Shown one piece after another: positions 19,507 through 30,616 of a stretch of DNA of 64,000 nt (positions within the stretch are counted from its first letter, which is position 1; each line of letters opens with the position of its first letter). The stretch is from Legionella hackeliae. Its GTDB lineage: Bacteria > Pseudomonadota > Gammaproteobacteria > Legionellales > Legionellaceae. The stretch lies in NCBI RefSeq assembly GCF_000953655.1, contig NZ_LN681225.1:2321001-2385000 (forward strand), given 5' to 3'. Made by a program: the position numbers and the translations under genes. Below the pieces are notes generated by a model. The model was not told the DNA's origin, searched no databases, and was given only the letters and a program-made list of their open reading frames with translations.

Positions 19507-20676
19507 TTAGGATAATTGTTGAGAAACAATTTTATTTTTTCCTGTTTTTTTTGCTTTGTATAGAATTTTATCCGCAGCCGACACTATTTCCTCTAAATCA
19601 TCTAAAGAAGCGGGAGGAACACATAATATACCCATGCTGATAGTGACCTCTCTTTGTTTATTATTCTTCTTAAATTGTTCTTTTATTCCTGAGCAAATTT
19701 GGATTGTTTCTTCCAGGGAAGTATCAGCAAAAATAGCAGCAAATTCGTCACCACGTATGCGAAATACTGAGTCATTAACACGTTGGGAATTCTTAATGAC
19801 TCCCGCTAAATCTTTTAAAAAGACATCACCACAAGGGTGTCCAAAATTATCATTAATACTTTTAAAGTTATCAACATCGATAAATACCAGATTCAAAGGG
19901 TGTTTATTCTTTTTAGCACGACTAGATTCATCTTTTAATTTAATCTCAAAATATCTTCTGTTATAAAGCCCAGTAAGTGAATCCGTCGCTGATAGTTTTC
20001 TAATAATTTCCAGCGCTTTTTGTTGTTTTTGATTCAATTTCTTTAATTTATGAATCAAATTATCCTTTCTTTTGTTAGCGACACGCTTTCCTGAAGCAAC
20101 TCTGAGGTTATTTTGGCGGTAATAATCAACATAATTATAAATAAAACAAACGTTGTCCCAAGAATAATGCGCTCGGAGTCCATAACATAAAAGTTATAAA
20201 CAATGACAGGAAGAAACATAGGTAGTAAATAAGCATAATACGCAGGCAAATAGATTGATAGTGATGCCAAAGCTCCTGAAGCCATCCCTCCCAAAAGGAG
20301 AATAATAATTATCTCGTGTAACTGACTTAAGTAGGAAAAAAAATAGAAAATAGCTCACTCCCCAAATAGTTCCCATTACTGCCGTTAACAAAACAAAGAT
20401 GATTTGTAATTTCTCTTGATTATGCCAATAAAGTTGTTTTTTCAGGGTGTAATAACTGAAGGCCCAGCGTGTTGCACTGACTAAAAAAACTGCAACAAAC
20501 CAAACACCAATATAAAAAAGATCAATGCCGCCATACCAAAAATATATGATTCATTATTTAAACGAATCCGTGGAATTGAACGTCCCACAGGCCAAAATTC
20601 TATGTTTTTTAAATTTTCATTGAGAGTTTTATTTATATAGATTTGTAACAAAATCCCCAATAACACCAAAAATCAT
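19507..20676 (-). pseudogene. Membrane-anchored GGDEF diguanylate cyclase, broken by at least three frameshifts
   Basis: The C-terminal part (19507-20058) encodes an intact-looking GGDEF domain: DSLTGLYNRRYFE, FIDVDNFKSIND, GHPCGD and the active loop FRIRGDEFA, an RGDEF variant. Such domains make cyclic di-GMP. Upstream, in the same order and strand, three fragments in different frames encode a multi-pass membrane sensor region. The frames join at three points. A base seems lost near 20065 (KER to DNL). A T8 tract near 20336-20343 has one T too many. A T7 tract near 20494-20500 has one too few. A fourth break near the start is possible. The cyclase fragment alone has only a TTG start without a clear ribosome site. 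It is probably decayed. Confidence 0.8.
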
Positions 20677-20730
20677 TGTCTATGAATAAATTAGGGACTA
20701 CAGTATCCTCTTTTTAAATAGGAGGTAGTC

Positions 20731-21453
20731 ATGTCGTTTTCTTTTTTTACCACTGCAAAAAATGTTTTTGAACAAGCTTTTGATTTAGCCCGCTATCAAG
20801 AAGAGAAAGTAACCTTTGATCCTAAAAATCCCACTCATACTAAATTACTTGAAGACTCCACCAATTTAGTTACTACCAAACTGAAAGCGTTACATTCTAT
20901 CGACTCACAAATTGCAACCAGTTTTACTGTGGGTACTTTCGCCTTAGGCGTTTCTGTCCTCCTGGCTCCTTTTGGTACATTGGCTGGCATTTGTTATGCT
21001 TATGGTGCCTATCAGTTAGGTCAACGTAAAGCAGCCTATGCTGAATACACGAGTGCACTTGAGAATTTGGCCAGATGTTGCCATTGGGCATTAGGAGATG
21101 TTTCAAATCGTGATGCGAAAGTTATTAAAGAGAATTCTGCAATTAACAACATGATGAACACCTTATACCCTCTAACTAATGAAGCCCAATTACGCTTATT
21201 TATCTCTGATAATATTGAAAATGCTTATATCGAGAAATCTCAAGAGGCTAAACAGGACTTAAGCTTCATGGAGCATCATCTCAACCAGGAAGAAGCAAGA
21301 CTCTATTTCAAAATTTATGGTTATAAACAAGGCAGTTTCCTCGATATTTTACAAGGTATTGGGTTTGCTATTAAAAATGGCTTTCAGGCATTTGGACAAC
21401 TCTTCAGTAAAAAACCCGTAGAAGAAGTTTCAGCTCCGCTCAATACTATGTAA
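20731..21453 (+). CDS. Orphan protein, 240 aa, with one hydrophobic hairpin
   Basis: Not recognised. The start ATG has a strong AGGAGG 6 bases upstream, and codon use is like the neighbours, so the gene looks real. A hydrophobic segment around residues 68-95 (TFALGVSVLLAPFGTLAGI) could be a membrane hairpin. The rest is charged helix. The C-terminus ends in a KKPVEEVSAPLNTM-like tail. It stands alone between the decayed cyclase gene and a hairpin terminator. A lineage-specific effector or membrane-associated protein is possible. There is no evidence for a function. Confidence 0.75.
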   Translation: MSFSFFTTAKNVFEQAFDLARYQEEKVTFDPKNPTHTKLLEDSTNLVTTKLKALHSIDSQIATSFTVGTFALGVSVLLAPFGTLAGICYAYGAYQLGQRKAAYAEYTSALENLARCCHWALGDVSNRDAKVIKENSAINNMMNTLYPLTNEAQLRLFISDNIENAYIEKSQEAKQDLSFMEHHLNQEEARLYFKIYGYKQGSFLDILQGIGFAIKNGFQAFGQLFSKKPVEEVSAPLNTM

Positions 21454-21462
21454 TCTAGTCTT

Positions 21463-21494
21463 GGTACAGCTGCATTTTATAAAGCAGCTGTACC
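21463..21494. terminator. Bidirectional hairpin between the 240-aa gene and the polyketide synthase gene
   Basis: A perfect 11-bp stem, ggtacagctgc with gcagctgtacc, surrounds a 10-nt AT loop between two convergent stop codons. T runs are weak on both sides. Confidence 0.65.
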
Positions 21495-21501
21495 CTATCG
21501 A

Positions 21502-22608
21502 TTAAGCGAGATAACCTGTTTTAAGTAACATCGATTCTAAAGTAAGACCCGGTCCAAAAGCACAACTAAATATATTCTTGCCATGATCCTGTTTTTCCAG
21601 GCTATTCCAAATTTTTTTCAATACAAAAAGAATAGTCGCTGACGACATATTGCCAAATTTGCTCAAAACTTCGTAGGAATGCTTGTTGTCTTCATAAGAA
21701 ATGCTTAATGCCTCTTCGCAAGCTTGTAAAATTTTAAGCCCTCCTGGATGAATTGCGAAATAATCAATATCCTTAAATGACCAATTGACTGTCTGCAGGA
21801 GCTTTTCAGAAAATTGGGTAATACCAGACTTTATTGCTTGGGGCACATAAGAGCTTAAAACAATATCAAATCCATAATCAGCGATTTGCCATGCCATTTC
21901 CTGGCTCGTTTGCGGTACTAAATCACAATGAAACGATTCCAAACTCAGATAAATTGGATTAGTTTTCTTTCCTTGAATTAGTACTGCTGCTGCCCCATCA
22001 GCAAAAATAGCATTTGAAATCACATTTTCCATGGACTGTGCGCGTTGAAAATGGATGGTGCATAGTTCTACACAAACAACTAATACATTCGCATGTGGGT
22101 CGGCTCGACAAATTGTGTCAGCAATCTTTATCCCGTTAAAGGCACCATAGCATCCCATAAAATTAATAGCTGTTCGTTTTGTAGTAGACTGCAATTCAAG
22201 ATGCTGGACGAGCTCTATATCCAAGCCAGGCGCATACATTCCTGTACAACTGACTGTAATTAGATGTGTTATCTCTATTTTATTAAACGCTAAGCCTGAT
22301 AAACAATCGTTTATTGCTTGTAACGCCAATTTTAAAGCATGTTCTTTATAAAGTTGCATGCGCTTTGCTGTTGAGGGTAAAGGTGCATCTGGTTCATTTG
22401 GAAAGAAATCGAATTCACCAGGTGATTTGCAATAGTCATTGATTACACTGTATCGTTGCTCAATCCCAGAAGCTTTATATATCGCTTTTACCAAGCGCTT
22501 CTGAGCCCCTTTCAAATTGAATCCATCACAAATTAATGCCGCGATTTCTTGTTGAGAGCGTTTATAGGGAGGATTGGCAATGCCTATCGCGGTAATTGCA
22601 GGTTGCAT
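21502..22608 (-). CDS. Type III polyketide synthase (chalcone-synthase-like)
   Basis: These homodimeric enzymes condense acyl-CoA starters with malonyl-CoA on a single active-site cysteine and give alkylresorcinols, pyrones or phloroglucinols. The 368 residues carry the full Cys-His-Asn triad: Cys153 in NFMGCYGAFNG, His287 in FAIHPGGLKIL, Asn320 in KFGNMSSATILFVL. The C-terminal CAFGPGLTLES loop is also present. The intact triad separates it from KAS III and HMG-CoA synthases. The start ATG follows AAAGGAA. It lies 46 bp after rarA on the same strand and may be read through from ftsK-lolA-rarA. No tailoring gene is adjacent, so the product cannot be predicted. Confidence 0.92.
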   Translation of the reverse strand: MQPAITAIGIANPPYKRSQQEIAALICDGFNLKGAQKRLVKAIYKASGIEQRYSVINDYCKSPGEFDFFPNEPDAPLPSTAKRMQLYKEHALKLALQAINDCLSGLAFNKIEITHLITVSCTGMYAPGLDIELVQHLELQSTTKRTAINFMGCYGAFNGIKIADTICRADPHANVLVVCVELCTIHFQRAQSMENVISNAIFADGAAAVLIQGKKTNPIYLSLESFHCDLVPQTSQEMAWQIADYGFDIVLSSYVPQAIKSGITQFSEKLLQTVNWSFKDIDYFAIHPGGLKILQACEEALSISYEDNKHSYEVLSKFGNMSSATILFVLKKIWNSLEKQDHGKNIFSCAFGPGLTLESMLLKTGYLA

Positions 22609-22654
22609 AACAATTCCTTTTGAAAATACTGTTAAATTGCCCGATTTCTCTGGA

Positions 22655-23941
22655 TTATTTCTTTTTAGTTTCTTTATCTAAAGTTCTTAAAAATGCTAAT
22701 TTTTCAGCAATCTTCATTTCCAACCCTCTAGAAACCGGTTCATACCATCCAGGCTCTTTCATACCTTCAGGAAGATAAGTTTCACCTGCAGCATAGGCGT
22801 GGGGTTCATCATGTGCATAACGATACTCATGCCCATAACCAAGTTGCTTCATTAAACGTGTAGGTGCATTACGCAAATGAATTGGAACTTCACGTGATTT
22901 ATCTTTTTTTATAAAAGCCATCGCTTCGTTATATGCTTTATAACCAGCATTGCTTTTAGGAGCAACAGCCATATAAATAACTGCCTGTGCCAGGGCAAGC
23001 TCGCCTTCAGGCGAACCAAGGCGCTCATAAGTAGCAGCGGCATCATTTGCTAATTGCATTGCACGAGGATCCGCTAAACCGATATCTTCCCATGCCATTC
23101 GAATAATGCGACGTACCAAATAGAGGGGATCGACCCCACCATCAAGCATACGGCATAACCAATAAAGGGCTGCATCAGGATGAGAACCACGAACAGATTT
23201 GTGCAAGGCAGAAATTTGATCATAAAAATTCTCTCCACCTTTATCAAAACGACGGTTTGCAGGGCTTAATGCATTCTGGATAAGTTCTACAGTGACTTCA
23301 GTAACGTCTTGATTTTGAGCAGCTGTATTGGCCTGTTCAACTAAATTCAAAAGCCTGCGGGCATCACCGTCAGCATAATCAATCAAATTGGAAATTGCGT
23401 CTTCAGTGAACTTAAGTTCGGGGAAAACTTGATTTTCAGCACGTTGCAATAATTCCCGTAAATTTACCGCAGTTAATGGCTTTAATACATACACCTGCGC
23501 ACGCGACAAAAGAGCCGATATTACTTCAAAGGATGGATTTTCAGTCGTCGCTCCAATAATTGTAATCAATCCTGATTCAGTAAAGGGCAATAAAGCATCT
23601 TGTTGTGATTTATTAAAGCGATGAATTTCGTCGATAAACAGCACCGTACGACGATTTTGTTCCAAATAATGTTCAGCCTCATCAATGGCAGCACGAATAT
23701 CTTTGACTCCAGATAAAACCGCCGAAAGTGCTATCCATTCGCAATCAAAAGCTTTTGCACTTAATCTGGCTAGTGTTGTTTTACCGACCCCAGGTGGCCC
23801 CCATAAAATCATCGAATGAGGGATACCTGAATCGAAAGCAACTCGTAGCGGCTTGCCTGCCCCCAATAAATGCTCCTGGCCGATTACATCATCCCAATGT
23901 GTAGGTCTTAATAATTCAGCAAGTGGAGCTTTGGGTTGCAT
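22655..23941 (-). CDS. rarA: Replication-associated recombination protein A
   Basis: RarA (MgsA) is an AAA+ ATPase related to clamp loaders that acts at stalled replication forks. The 428-residue protein shows LRPTHWDDVIGQEHLLG, Walker A GPPGVGKTTLARL, Walker B LFIDEIHRFNKSQQ, the sensor region GATTENPSFEV, and a C-terminal tetramerisation domain with SVRGSHPDAALYWLCRML. Length is normal (E. coli 447). It sits 10 bp after lolA, the usual gammaproteobacterial order. Confidence 0.96.
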   Translation of the reverse strand: MQPKAPLAELLRPTHWDDVIGQEHLLGAGKPLRVAFDSGIPHSMILWGPPGVGKTTLARLSAKAFDCEWIALSAVLSGVKDIRAAIDEAEHYLEQNRRTVLFIDEIHRFNKSQQDALLPFTESGLITIIGATTENPSFEVISALLSRAQVYVLKPLTAVNLRELLQRAENQVFPELKFTEDAISNLIDYADGDARRLLNLVEQANTAAQNQDVTEVTVELIQNALSPANRRFDKGGENFYDQISALHKSVRGSHPDAALYWLCRMLDGGVDPLYLVRRIIRMAWEDIGLADPRAMQLANDAAATYERLGSPEGELALAQAVIYMAVAPKSNAGYKAYNEAMAFIKKDKSREVPIHLRNAPTRLMKQLGYGHEYRYAHDEPHAYAAGETYLPEGMKEPGWYEPVSRGLEMKIAEKLAFLRTLDKETKKK

Positions 23942-23951
23942 AGTTTATAAC

Positions 23952-24560
23952 TCATTGTTGCACCACATCAGTTCCCTTTGGTGGCTTAAATTTAAATAAG
24001 GTTGTAGCAAGCTTAGGATTTGTTTTTACATTTTTTAAATTAACAATGGTGTGTTGACCGAGTTGGTCATACATTTCAATACCACTTAAAATCTCACCAG
24101 TAAAAATTAACTTAACCCGTTGGAAATTCGCTTTATTTGATTTGGATCGCAAATCATAGAGTTGTGTTTTTCCTTTTGTTGTTGCAGTCACATCAAAATC
24201 ACGAGCCACCGTATCATCATAACCACTCAAGAATAAAGCCGCAGTGCCGCCGACACCCTTTTCTTGCTTTTTAACAGTAACTTGCTCTAAATCGACATCA
24301 TAAACCCATAATTTTTCACCATCAGCAATGACTAATTGCTCCATTGGATCCTTAGTTTCCCAACGAAATCGCCCTGGACGTTCAAGTGCCATTTTCCCAG
24401 AAGAGCTGGAAAGCTCTCTTTCCTTCGCTTTTACAACTTGACTAAAATTAGCACTCATACTGCGAATTGAATTTAATTTGGTCTGTAAATCTGCTGCTGA
24501 ATCACTAAATACAGTGGTACTTAACAACAAAAGAACCCCCAATAAACCTATTTTTTTCAT
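23952..24560 (-). CDS. lolA: Outer-membrane lipoprotein carrier protein LolA
   Basis: LolA accepts lipoproteins from LolCDE at the inner membrane and carries them across the periplasm to LolB. The 202-residue precursor has a clear signal peptide (MKKIGLLGVLLLLSTTVFS, cut after about residue 19-21). The mature part shows the LolA pattern SMSANFSQVVK, GRFRWETKDPMEQLVIADG, LWVYDVDLEQV. It begins 2 bp after ftsK on the same transcript. Confidence 0.95.
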   Translation of the reverse strand: MKKIGLLGVLLLLSTTVFSDSAADLQTKLNSIRSMSANFSQVVKAKERELSSSSGKMALERPGRFRWETKDPMEQLVIADGEKLWVYDVDLEQVTVKKQEKGVGGTAALFLSGYDDTVARDFDVTATTKGKTQLYDLRSKSNKANFQRVKLIFTGEILSGIEMYDQLGQHTIVNLKNVKTNPKLATTLFKFKPPKGTDVVQQ

Positions 24561-24562
24561 AA

Positions 24563-26986
24563 TTAATCCTCAGTGACTGTGGAGACCAAGACATCTCTAA
24601 AACCACCATCCAATGGTCCTACAATTCCAGTACGCTCCATTTCCTCTACCAACCGTGCTGCACGGTTATAGCCAATTTTTAAACGGCGTTGTACCGCTGA
24701 AATACTAGCCTTTCTTGTCTGAATTACAAATTCAACGGCTTGATCATAAAGTGGGTCTGCCTCTTCAGTCTCTTGACCCTCTTCACCAAAACTCCCACCC
24801 TCTGAAATTTCATTGATTTGAGTAATTTCATCAATGTATTCAGGCTCGCCCCGTGCACGCCAATCATCGGCGACGCGATGCACTTCTTTGTCGTCAACAA
24901 AAGCACCATGAACACGTAGAGGTGCTCCGCTACCCGGTGCTAAATATAGCATATCTCCATGTCCTAATAATTGCTCGGCTCCCTGTTGGTCAAGAATAGT
25001 ACGTGAATCTATTTTTGAAGAAACCTGGAAAGACATACGGGTTGGAATATTTGACTTAATTAATCCAGTCAACACATCAACAGATGGCCTTTGGGTAGCG
25101 AGTATTAAATGAATACCTGCAGCGCGTGCTTTTTGTGCAATACGAGCAATCAATTGTTCTACTTTTTTACCCACTACCATCATCATATCTGCCAACTCAT
25201 CAATGATGACAACGATGTAAGGTAATTTCTGTAGCACTGGCGCTGTTTCTTCCATTGAATTTCCTGGTTTCCAAAGAGGATCTGTCAATGACTCACCTTT
25301 TGCCTGTGCTTCGGCTAATTTGGCATTAAAACCTGCCAGGTTCCGAACCCCTAAAGCCGCCATCAGACGATATCGACGCTCCATTTCTCCGACACACCAG
25401 CGCAAAGCACTGGCAGCTTCTTTCATATCAGTAACAACAGGGGTTAGCAAGTGAGGGATCCCATCATAAATGGATAACTCGAGCATCTTGGGATCAACCA
25501 TGATTAAACGTACTTCTTCAGGCGTTGATTTAAATAAGAGACTCAAAATCATGGCATTAATACCTACTGATTTACCTGACCCTGTTGTTCCTGCGACCAG
25601 TAAATGAGGCATTTTTGCAAGATCAACGACCATAGGGTGGCCTGCAATATCAACCCCCAAAGCCAGGGCTATAGGAGAATGTGCTTGCTGGTATACATCG
25701 GCAGATAAAACCTCTGATAAACGCACCATATCCCGATGTTGATTTGGCAATTCAAGTCCTACGACTGTTTTCCCGGGAATAACCTCAACAACACGTACAC
25801 TAGTAACTGATAAAGAGCGTGCTAGATCTTTAGCAAGCGCAGACAATTTACTCACCTTAATTCCTGCTGCAAGCTGTAACTCAAAACGAGTGATTACAGG
25901 ACCAGGATGAACTGCAACAACATCAGCTTGAATACCAAAATCCAAAAGATGCTGTTCTACTTCACGGGACACATTTTCCAATTCCTGGTGTGTGTAGCCC
26001 CCCATATGTTTACCTTGCATCCCCTTATCAAGCAAATTGAGGGAAGGCAGGCTACCACCCATTTGAACGGCCGGATTAGGTTTGCTGGCAGGACGGGCCG
26101 GTTCTTTAATTTTAACTGGGGCAGGCGCTGGAGGAGGTGCTATCAGTTGAGGTGTGGGTAGTGATATTGCAGGAGGAGCAACGCTACTTACAGCAGGTAA
26201 TGGTTCTAAAGAGGGTATCACAACCGGTGCAGACTCCATTTTTTCTTTCTTTCTGGAAAGTAAATTGCGCTCCGGTTTAACAACGGGTTGGTTTTTTTCC
26301 TGTCTTTCATTAATCTGTTTTAATCGCGCTCTTATTAAACGTGTCCCTGCCAAGGCACTGCGAATGACTCGATGCATAGCAACAGTAGTATATTCACCAA
26401 TTAATTCAATCAAATGAATCCAGGAAAGACCTGTTAGCAGAGTAACCCCCACTAAAAATATAGCGGATAACAGTAATGCGGCACCTTGTGTACTGAGCGC
26501 GCCATTGAATCCATCAGCGATGAAGCTACCGAGCACTCCTCCTGCACTATGTTGTGCATCAAGTGCTAACTCAGAATCCAGGCTTAAAAGCGAACATCCG
26601 CCCAATACCATGAATACAAAGCCACTACCTCGTAATAACATAGCGGGTTTATTAATGGATTGTAATGCTCGATAATCTTTTAAAACTATCCAGGCAATAT
26701 AGGCAAATACAAGTGGAATGCAGAACGAAAGATAGCCGAATACAAAATAAAGAGCATCTGCTATATAAGCCCCAACCTGTCCACCCGCATTGGTAATTTC
26801 AGTATTACTCTTACTGACATGTGTCCAATTTGGATCACTCAAATCATAGGTGATTAACGAAAGTAAGACGTAGAGTGCCAAGGTTGTCACTAAAATAAAG
26901 CCACCTTCGCTTAGTCTTTTAACTAAAAAATTCGGTAAGGCTTGCTTACGATTACCAGTCTGATTATTTGCTTGTTGTTTTGCCAT
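24563..26986 (-). CDS. ftsK: DNA translocase FtsK
   Basis: FtsK anchors at the division septum and pumps chromosomal DNA toward dif for dimer resolution by XerCD. The 807 residues have an N-terminal block of about four membrane helices (residues 25-195), then a short proline-rich linker (about 245-305). The RecA-like motor follows with Walker [15 protein letters not shown] and Walker [15 protein letters not shown]. The C-terminal gamma winged helix ([20 protein letters not shown]) recognises KOPS sequences. The linker is much shorter than in E. coli, hence 807 rather than 1329 residues, which is common outside Enterobacteriaceae. It is divergent from trxB. Confidence 0.97.
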   Translation of the reverse strand: MAKQQANNQTGNRKQALPNFLVKRLSEGGFILVTTLALYVLLSLITYDLSDPNWTHVSKSNTEITNAGGQVGAYIADALYFVFGYLSFCIPLVFAYIAWIVLKDYRALQSINKPAMLLRGSGFVFMVLGGCSLLSLDSELALDAQHSAGGVLGSFIADGFNGALSTQGAALLLSAIFLVGVTLLTGLSWIHLIELIGEYTTVAMHRVIRSALAGTRLIRARLKQINERQEKNQPVVKPERNLLSRKKEKMESAPVVIPSLEPLPAVSSVAPPAISLPTPQLIAPPPAPAPVKIKEPARPASKPNPAVQMGGSLPSLNLLDKGMQGKHMGGYTHQELENVSREVEQHLLDFGIQADVVAVHPGPVITRFELQLAAGIKVSKLSALAKDLARSLSVTSVRVVEVIPGKTVVGLELPNQHRDMVRLSEVLSADVYQQAHSPIALALGVDIAGHPMVVDLAKMPHLLVAGTTGSGKSVGINAMILSLLFKSTPEEVRLIMVDPKMLELSIYDGIPHLLTPVVTDMKEAASALRWCVGEMERRYRLMAALGVRNLAGFNAKLAEAQAKGESLTDPLWKPGNSMEETAPVLQKLPYIVVIIDELADMMMVVGKKVEQLIARIAQKARAAGIHLILATQRPSVDVLTGLIKSNIPTRMSFQVSSKIDSRTILDQQGAEQLLGHGDMLYLAPGSGAPLRVHGAFVDDKEVHRVADDWRARGEPEYIDEITQINEISEGGSFGEEGQETEEADPLYDQAVEFVIQTRKASISAVQRRLKIGYNRAARLVEEMERTGIVGPLDGGFRDVLVSTVTED

Positions 26987-27037
26987 AGGTATTTTATTGT
27001 TAGTTATTTTGTCATACTATTTGCCATCTTAACATAA

Positions 27038-28015
<978 letters not shown>

Positions 28016-28017
28016 CG

Positions 28018-28710
28018 ATTGCTCGTGTAACGCTTCTAACAAATGATAATCTGGAGTTTCCAGATCCTGAAAATAGTGATCCACAAGGGTTACTTGCGGT
28101 AGGTGGTGATTTGTCACCAGAACGTTTGTTAGAAGCTTATCGTCGGGGCATCTTTCCCTGGTTTGAGCCAGGGTATCTCCCGCTTTGGTGGTCCCCTGAT
28201 CCTCGGTTAATCTTAAAACCAAATTCTTTTAAAATATCACGCAGTTTAAAACAATCTATCAAAAAGCCTCATCGATTTACCGTTGACACAGTGTTTCCTA
28301 AAGTCATCCAGGCTTGCGCCTCTAGTGAAGGTCGGATTAATAAGACCTGGATTACTAATGAAATGCAAGAAGCCTATACTACGTTACATCTCATGGGTTA
28401 TGCTCATTCTTTTGAAATATGGCAAGATAGCCACTTGGTTGGCGGCTTATATGGTATTAGCCTTGGTCGAGCATTTTTTGGTGAATCCATGTTTCATCGA
28501 ACACGTGACAGCTCAAAATTAGCCATGTATTATCTTTGTAAAACCTTAAAGAATTGGCAATTTGATTTTATTGATTGTCAGCTACCCACTGAGCATTTGC
28601 AAAGTTTGGGGGCAGTAGTAATTAGTCGTAGGGAGTTTCTTGGTTTGTTGCGAAAATCATTAGAATATCCCACTCATCAAGGTCTATGGACTCATAATGT
28701 TGATGGGTAA
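28018..28710 (+). CDS. aat: Leucyl/phenylalanyl-tRNA-protein transferase, probable ATT start
   Basis: Aat adds Leu or Phe to proteins with N-terminal Arg or Lys, marking them for ClpS/ClpAP degradation. The 230 residues show GLLAVGGDLSPERLLEAYRR, GIFPWFEPG, LWWSPDPRLIL, and the GNAT-like core AHSFEIWQDSHLVGGLYGIS. Start choice: no ATG, GTG or TTG exists in frame between 27964 and the conserved N-terminus. ATT at 28018 has GGAG eight bases upstream and gives the normal length. The in-frame ATG at 27964 would overlap trxB by 52 bases and add 18 non-conserved residues. Confidence 0.93.
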   Translation: MARVTLLTNDNLEFPDPENSDPQGLLAVGGDLSPERLLEAYRRGIFPWFEPGYLPLWWSPDPRLILKPNSFKISRSLKQSIKKPHRFTVDTVFPKVIQACASSEGRINKTWITNEMQEAYTTLHLMGYAHSFEIWQDSHLVGGLYGISLGRAFFGESMFHRTRDSSKLAMYYLCKTLKNWQFDFIDCQLPTEHLQSLGAVVISRREFLGLLRKSLEYPTHQGLWTHNVDG

Positions 28711-28836
28711 AACCAGGATTCCCGCAATAAGCAGACAATCATTTGCTGTATGGACGCGGAATTTGGTAAACTCATTGCCATTTTTCTTAATTTAGTGCAC
28801 TATTTGCGTCTTATTTGTTTATATAATGGGAGCCCC

Positions 28837-29058
28837 ATGGCAAAAGAAGATCATATTGAGATGCTTGGTACCGTCATTGATACTCTACCAAACACAATGT
28901 TTCGGGTAGAGCTTGAGAATGGCCACATTGTAACCGCTCATATTTCAGGACGTATGCGTAAAAATTACATACGGATATTAACCGGTGACAAGGTAAAAGT
29001 AGAACTGACACCTTATGATCTGACAAAAGGCCGAATTATCTTCCGCGATAAAAACTAA
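28837..29058 (+). CDS. infA: Translation initiation factor IF-1
   Basis: IF-1 binds the 30S A site during initiation. The 73-residue product is the typical S1/OB-fold protein: [54 protein letters not shown] 28837 with GGGAG upstream is the start. A longer in-frame ATG at 28750 would add 29 residues unlike IF-1. It lies 126 bp after aat, the common aat-infA neighbourhood. Confidence 0.97.
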   Translation: MAKEDHIEMLGTVIDTLPNTMFRVELENGHIVTAHISGRMRKNYIRILTGDKVKVELTPYDLTKGRIIFRDKN

Positions 29059-29130
29059 TCCCTCATTGCCATTTTAATGGAAGGCAGTTTTACAATTTAG
29101 TAATCCGACTGCTTCATAGGATATTCATGT

Positions 29131-29176
29131 GCTCGCAATACTGTCTTAGGTTTTATGAATCTGAGAGTATGCGAGC
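29131..29176. other. Long intergenic hairpin between infA and pmbA
   Basis: GCTCGCA at 29131 pairs with TGCGAGC ending at 29176, followed inward by ATACT/AGTAT and a further eight pairs with two G-U wobbles. That gives about a 20-bp imperfect stem with a 5-nt loop. No T run follows on either strand, so it is not a classical terminator, though it lies between convergent genes. A small RNA or a rho-type end are alternatives. Confidence 0.4.
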
Positions 29177-29209
29177 CTGTATGTAATTGCAAAGCAAAGA
29201 CAGGTACCC

Positions 29210-30568
29210 TTATTCCCCAGCAACCATCATTTCTTTTATTAATACAGAACCACAGCGAGTAGAGTAGTTAGGATTGATGTCCGTTCCAACCGCTACGATT
29301 GCCTTAAACATGTCCTTCAGATTACTCGCAATAGTGATTTCCTCAACCGGGTATTGAAGCTCACCATTTTCCACCCAAAAACCTGAAGCTCCGCGTGAGT
29401 AATCACCGGTTAAACCATTAACACCCTGTCCCATAAGCTCGGTAACCAGGAGTCCTCTATCAATTTCTTTTAACAGCTCTTGCAAACCACCTGCGGTAGC
29501 ATCAATAGTAAGATTATGCACCCCCCCACCGTTAGCAGTGGTCTTTAACCCCATGCGACGCGCTGAATAACTTCCTAATACATATTGCTGCAATATGCCG
29601 TCTTCAATAAAAATATTATTTCTTGTGGGTACTCCTTCACTGTCAAAAGGAGAACTACCCAACCCTCTTAGAAGATGCGGTTGTTCATAAATTTTAAAAC
29701 CTTTGGGAAAGATTGCCTTGCCAATTGAATCCAATAAAAATGAATTTTTTCGATACAGATTACCGCCGCTCACTGCATTGATAAAACTTGAGAGCAAACC
29801 GCTCGAAATACGAGAAGAGAACAACACGGGCACTTTTTGTGTTTTTAATTGCCTTGCCCCTAATCGACTTGTCGCTCTTTCAGCTGCCGTTTTAGCAATT
29901 TGCTCTAAGGGTTGCAGGGCATTAGCATGCCTTGCTGTTGTGTATTCATAATCACGTTGCATTGTTTCGCCCTCTTTCGCAATCAAAGAGCAACTGATAC
30001 CGTGACGTGTACTTTGTATAATGCCCTCTCCACCATAGGTATTGGCGAAGCCATTACAAAAGGCATGCGTTGATAAATTTACGCCATCTGAATTGCTTAT
30101 GCGCTTATCCAGAGACAATGCATGACTCTCACAGGAGAGCGCCATTTCAATTGCTTCTTGAGGGGTGATGGTCCAAGGATGGTATAAATCAAGATCTGGG
30201 TATTGGGTAGTCATTAATTCCCGATCAGCTAACCCAAAACAAGGATCTTCTGCACTGACTTTGGCAATTTCACATGCCGCTGTTACTAGAGAACTCAATG
30301 CTGCAGGCGAAGTATCTGTGCTGCTCGCAGCCCCTTTTCGATTGCCAATATAGACAACAAGACTTATCCCTTTATCTTCATTAAAGGCGACTGTTTCTAC
30401 TTCTCCCATGCGAACATCGACAGAAAATCCACTGTCATTATTTACCGAAACCATTGCATCAGTAGCGCCCTGTGCTTTGGCCATGTCAAGAACCTCATGC
30501 ATTAATTTTGATAAATTGCTGGTTGACTTACCCTCTACTCTATTGTTATTTTCCGGTAATGTTCGCAT
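29210..30568 (-). CDS. pmbA: Metalloprotease PmbA (TldE)
   Basis: PmbA/TldE forms a heterodimer with TldD, the metal-bearing partner, and degrades unfolded peptides or matures microcins and CcdA. The 452-residue protein has the family segments GFSVDVRMGEVETVAFNEDKG, GSSPFDSEGVPTRN, GLKTTANGGGVHNL and GDYSRGASGFWVENGE. It lacks the HExxxH metal motif of TldD, as PmbA does. I chose ATG 30568, since the frame to 30667 runs into the divergent neighbour. No tldD is in the window. It shares a 48-bp divergent gap with the next gene. Confidence 0.94.
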   Translation of the reverse strand: MRTLPENNNRVEGKSTSNLSKLMHEVLDMAKAQGATDAMVSVNNDSGFSVDVRMGEVETVAFNEDKGISLVVYIGNRKGAASSTDTSPAALSSLVTAACEIAKVSAEDPCFGLADRELMTTQYPDLDLYHPWTITPQEAIEMALSCESHALSLDKRISNSDGVNLSTHAFCNGFANTYGGEGIIQSTRHGISCSLIAKEGETMQRDYEYTTARHANALQPLEQIAKTAAERATSRLGARQLKTQKVPVLFSSRISSGLLSSFINAVSGGNLYRKNSFLLDSIGKAIFPKGFKIYEQPHLLRGLGSSPFDSEGVPTRNNIFIEDGILQQYVLGSYSARRMGLKTTANGGGVHNLTIDATAGGLQELLKEIDRGLLVTELMGQGVNGLTGDYSRGASGFWVENGELQYPVEEITIASNLKDMFKAIVAVGTDINPNYSTRCGSVLIKEMMVAGE

Positions 30569-30616
30569 GGTGATTTCGCCGCTATAAAAAGATGTTAACA
30601 AGGATACAAGATTAAT

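Noticed and set aside
28815-28830. TATAAT-like -10 just before infA
   Set aside because: Only about ten bases from the start codon and no -35 at a suitable distance. It would give an almost leaderless mRNA.
28750-28836. N-terminal extension of infA
   Set aside because: Adds 29 residues unlike any IF-1. ATG 28837 has its own GGGAG.
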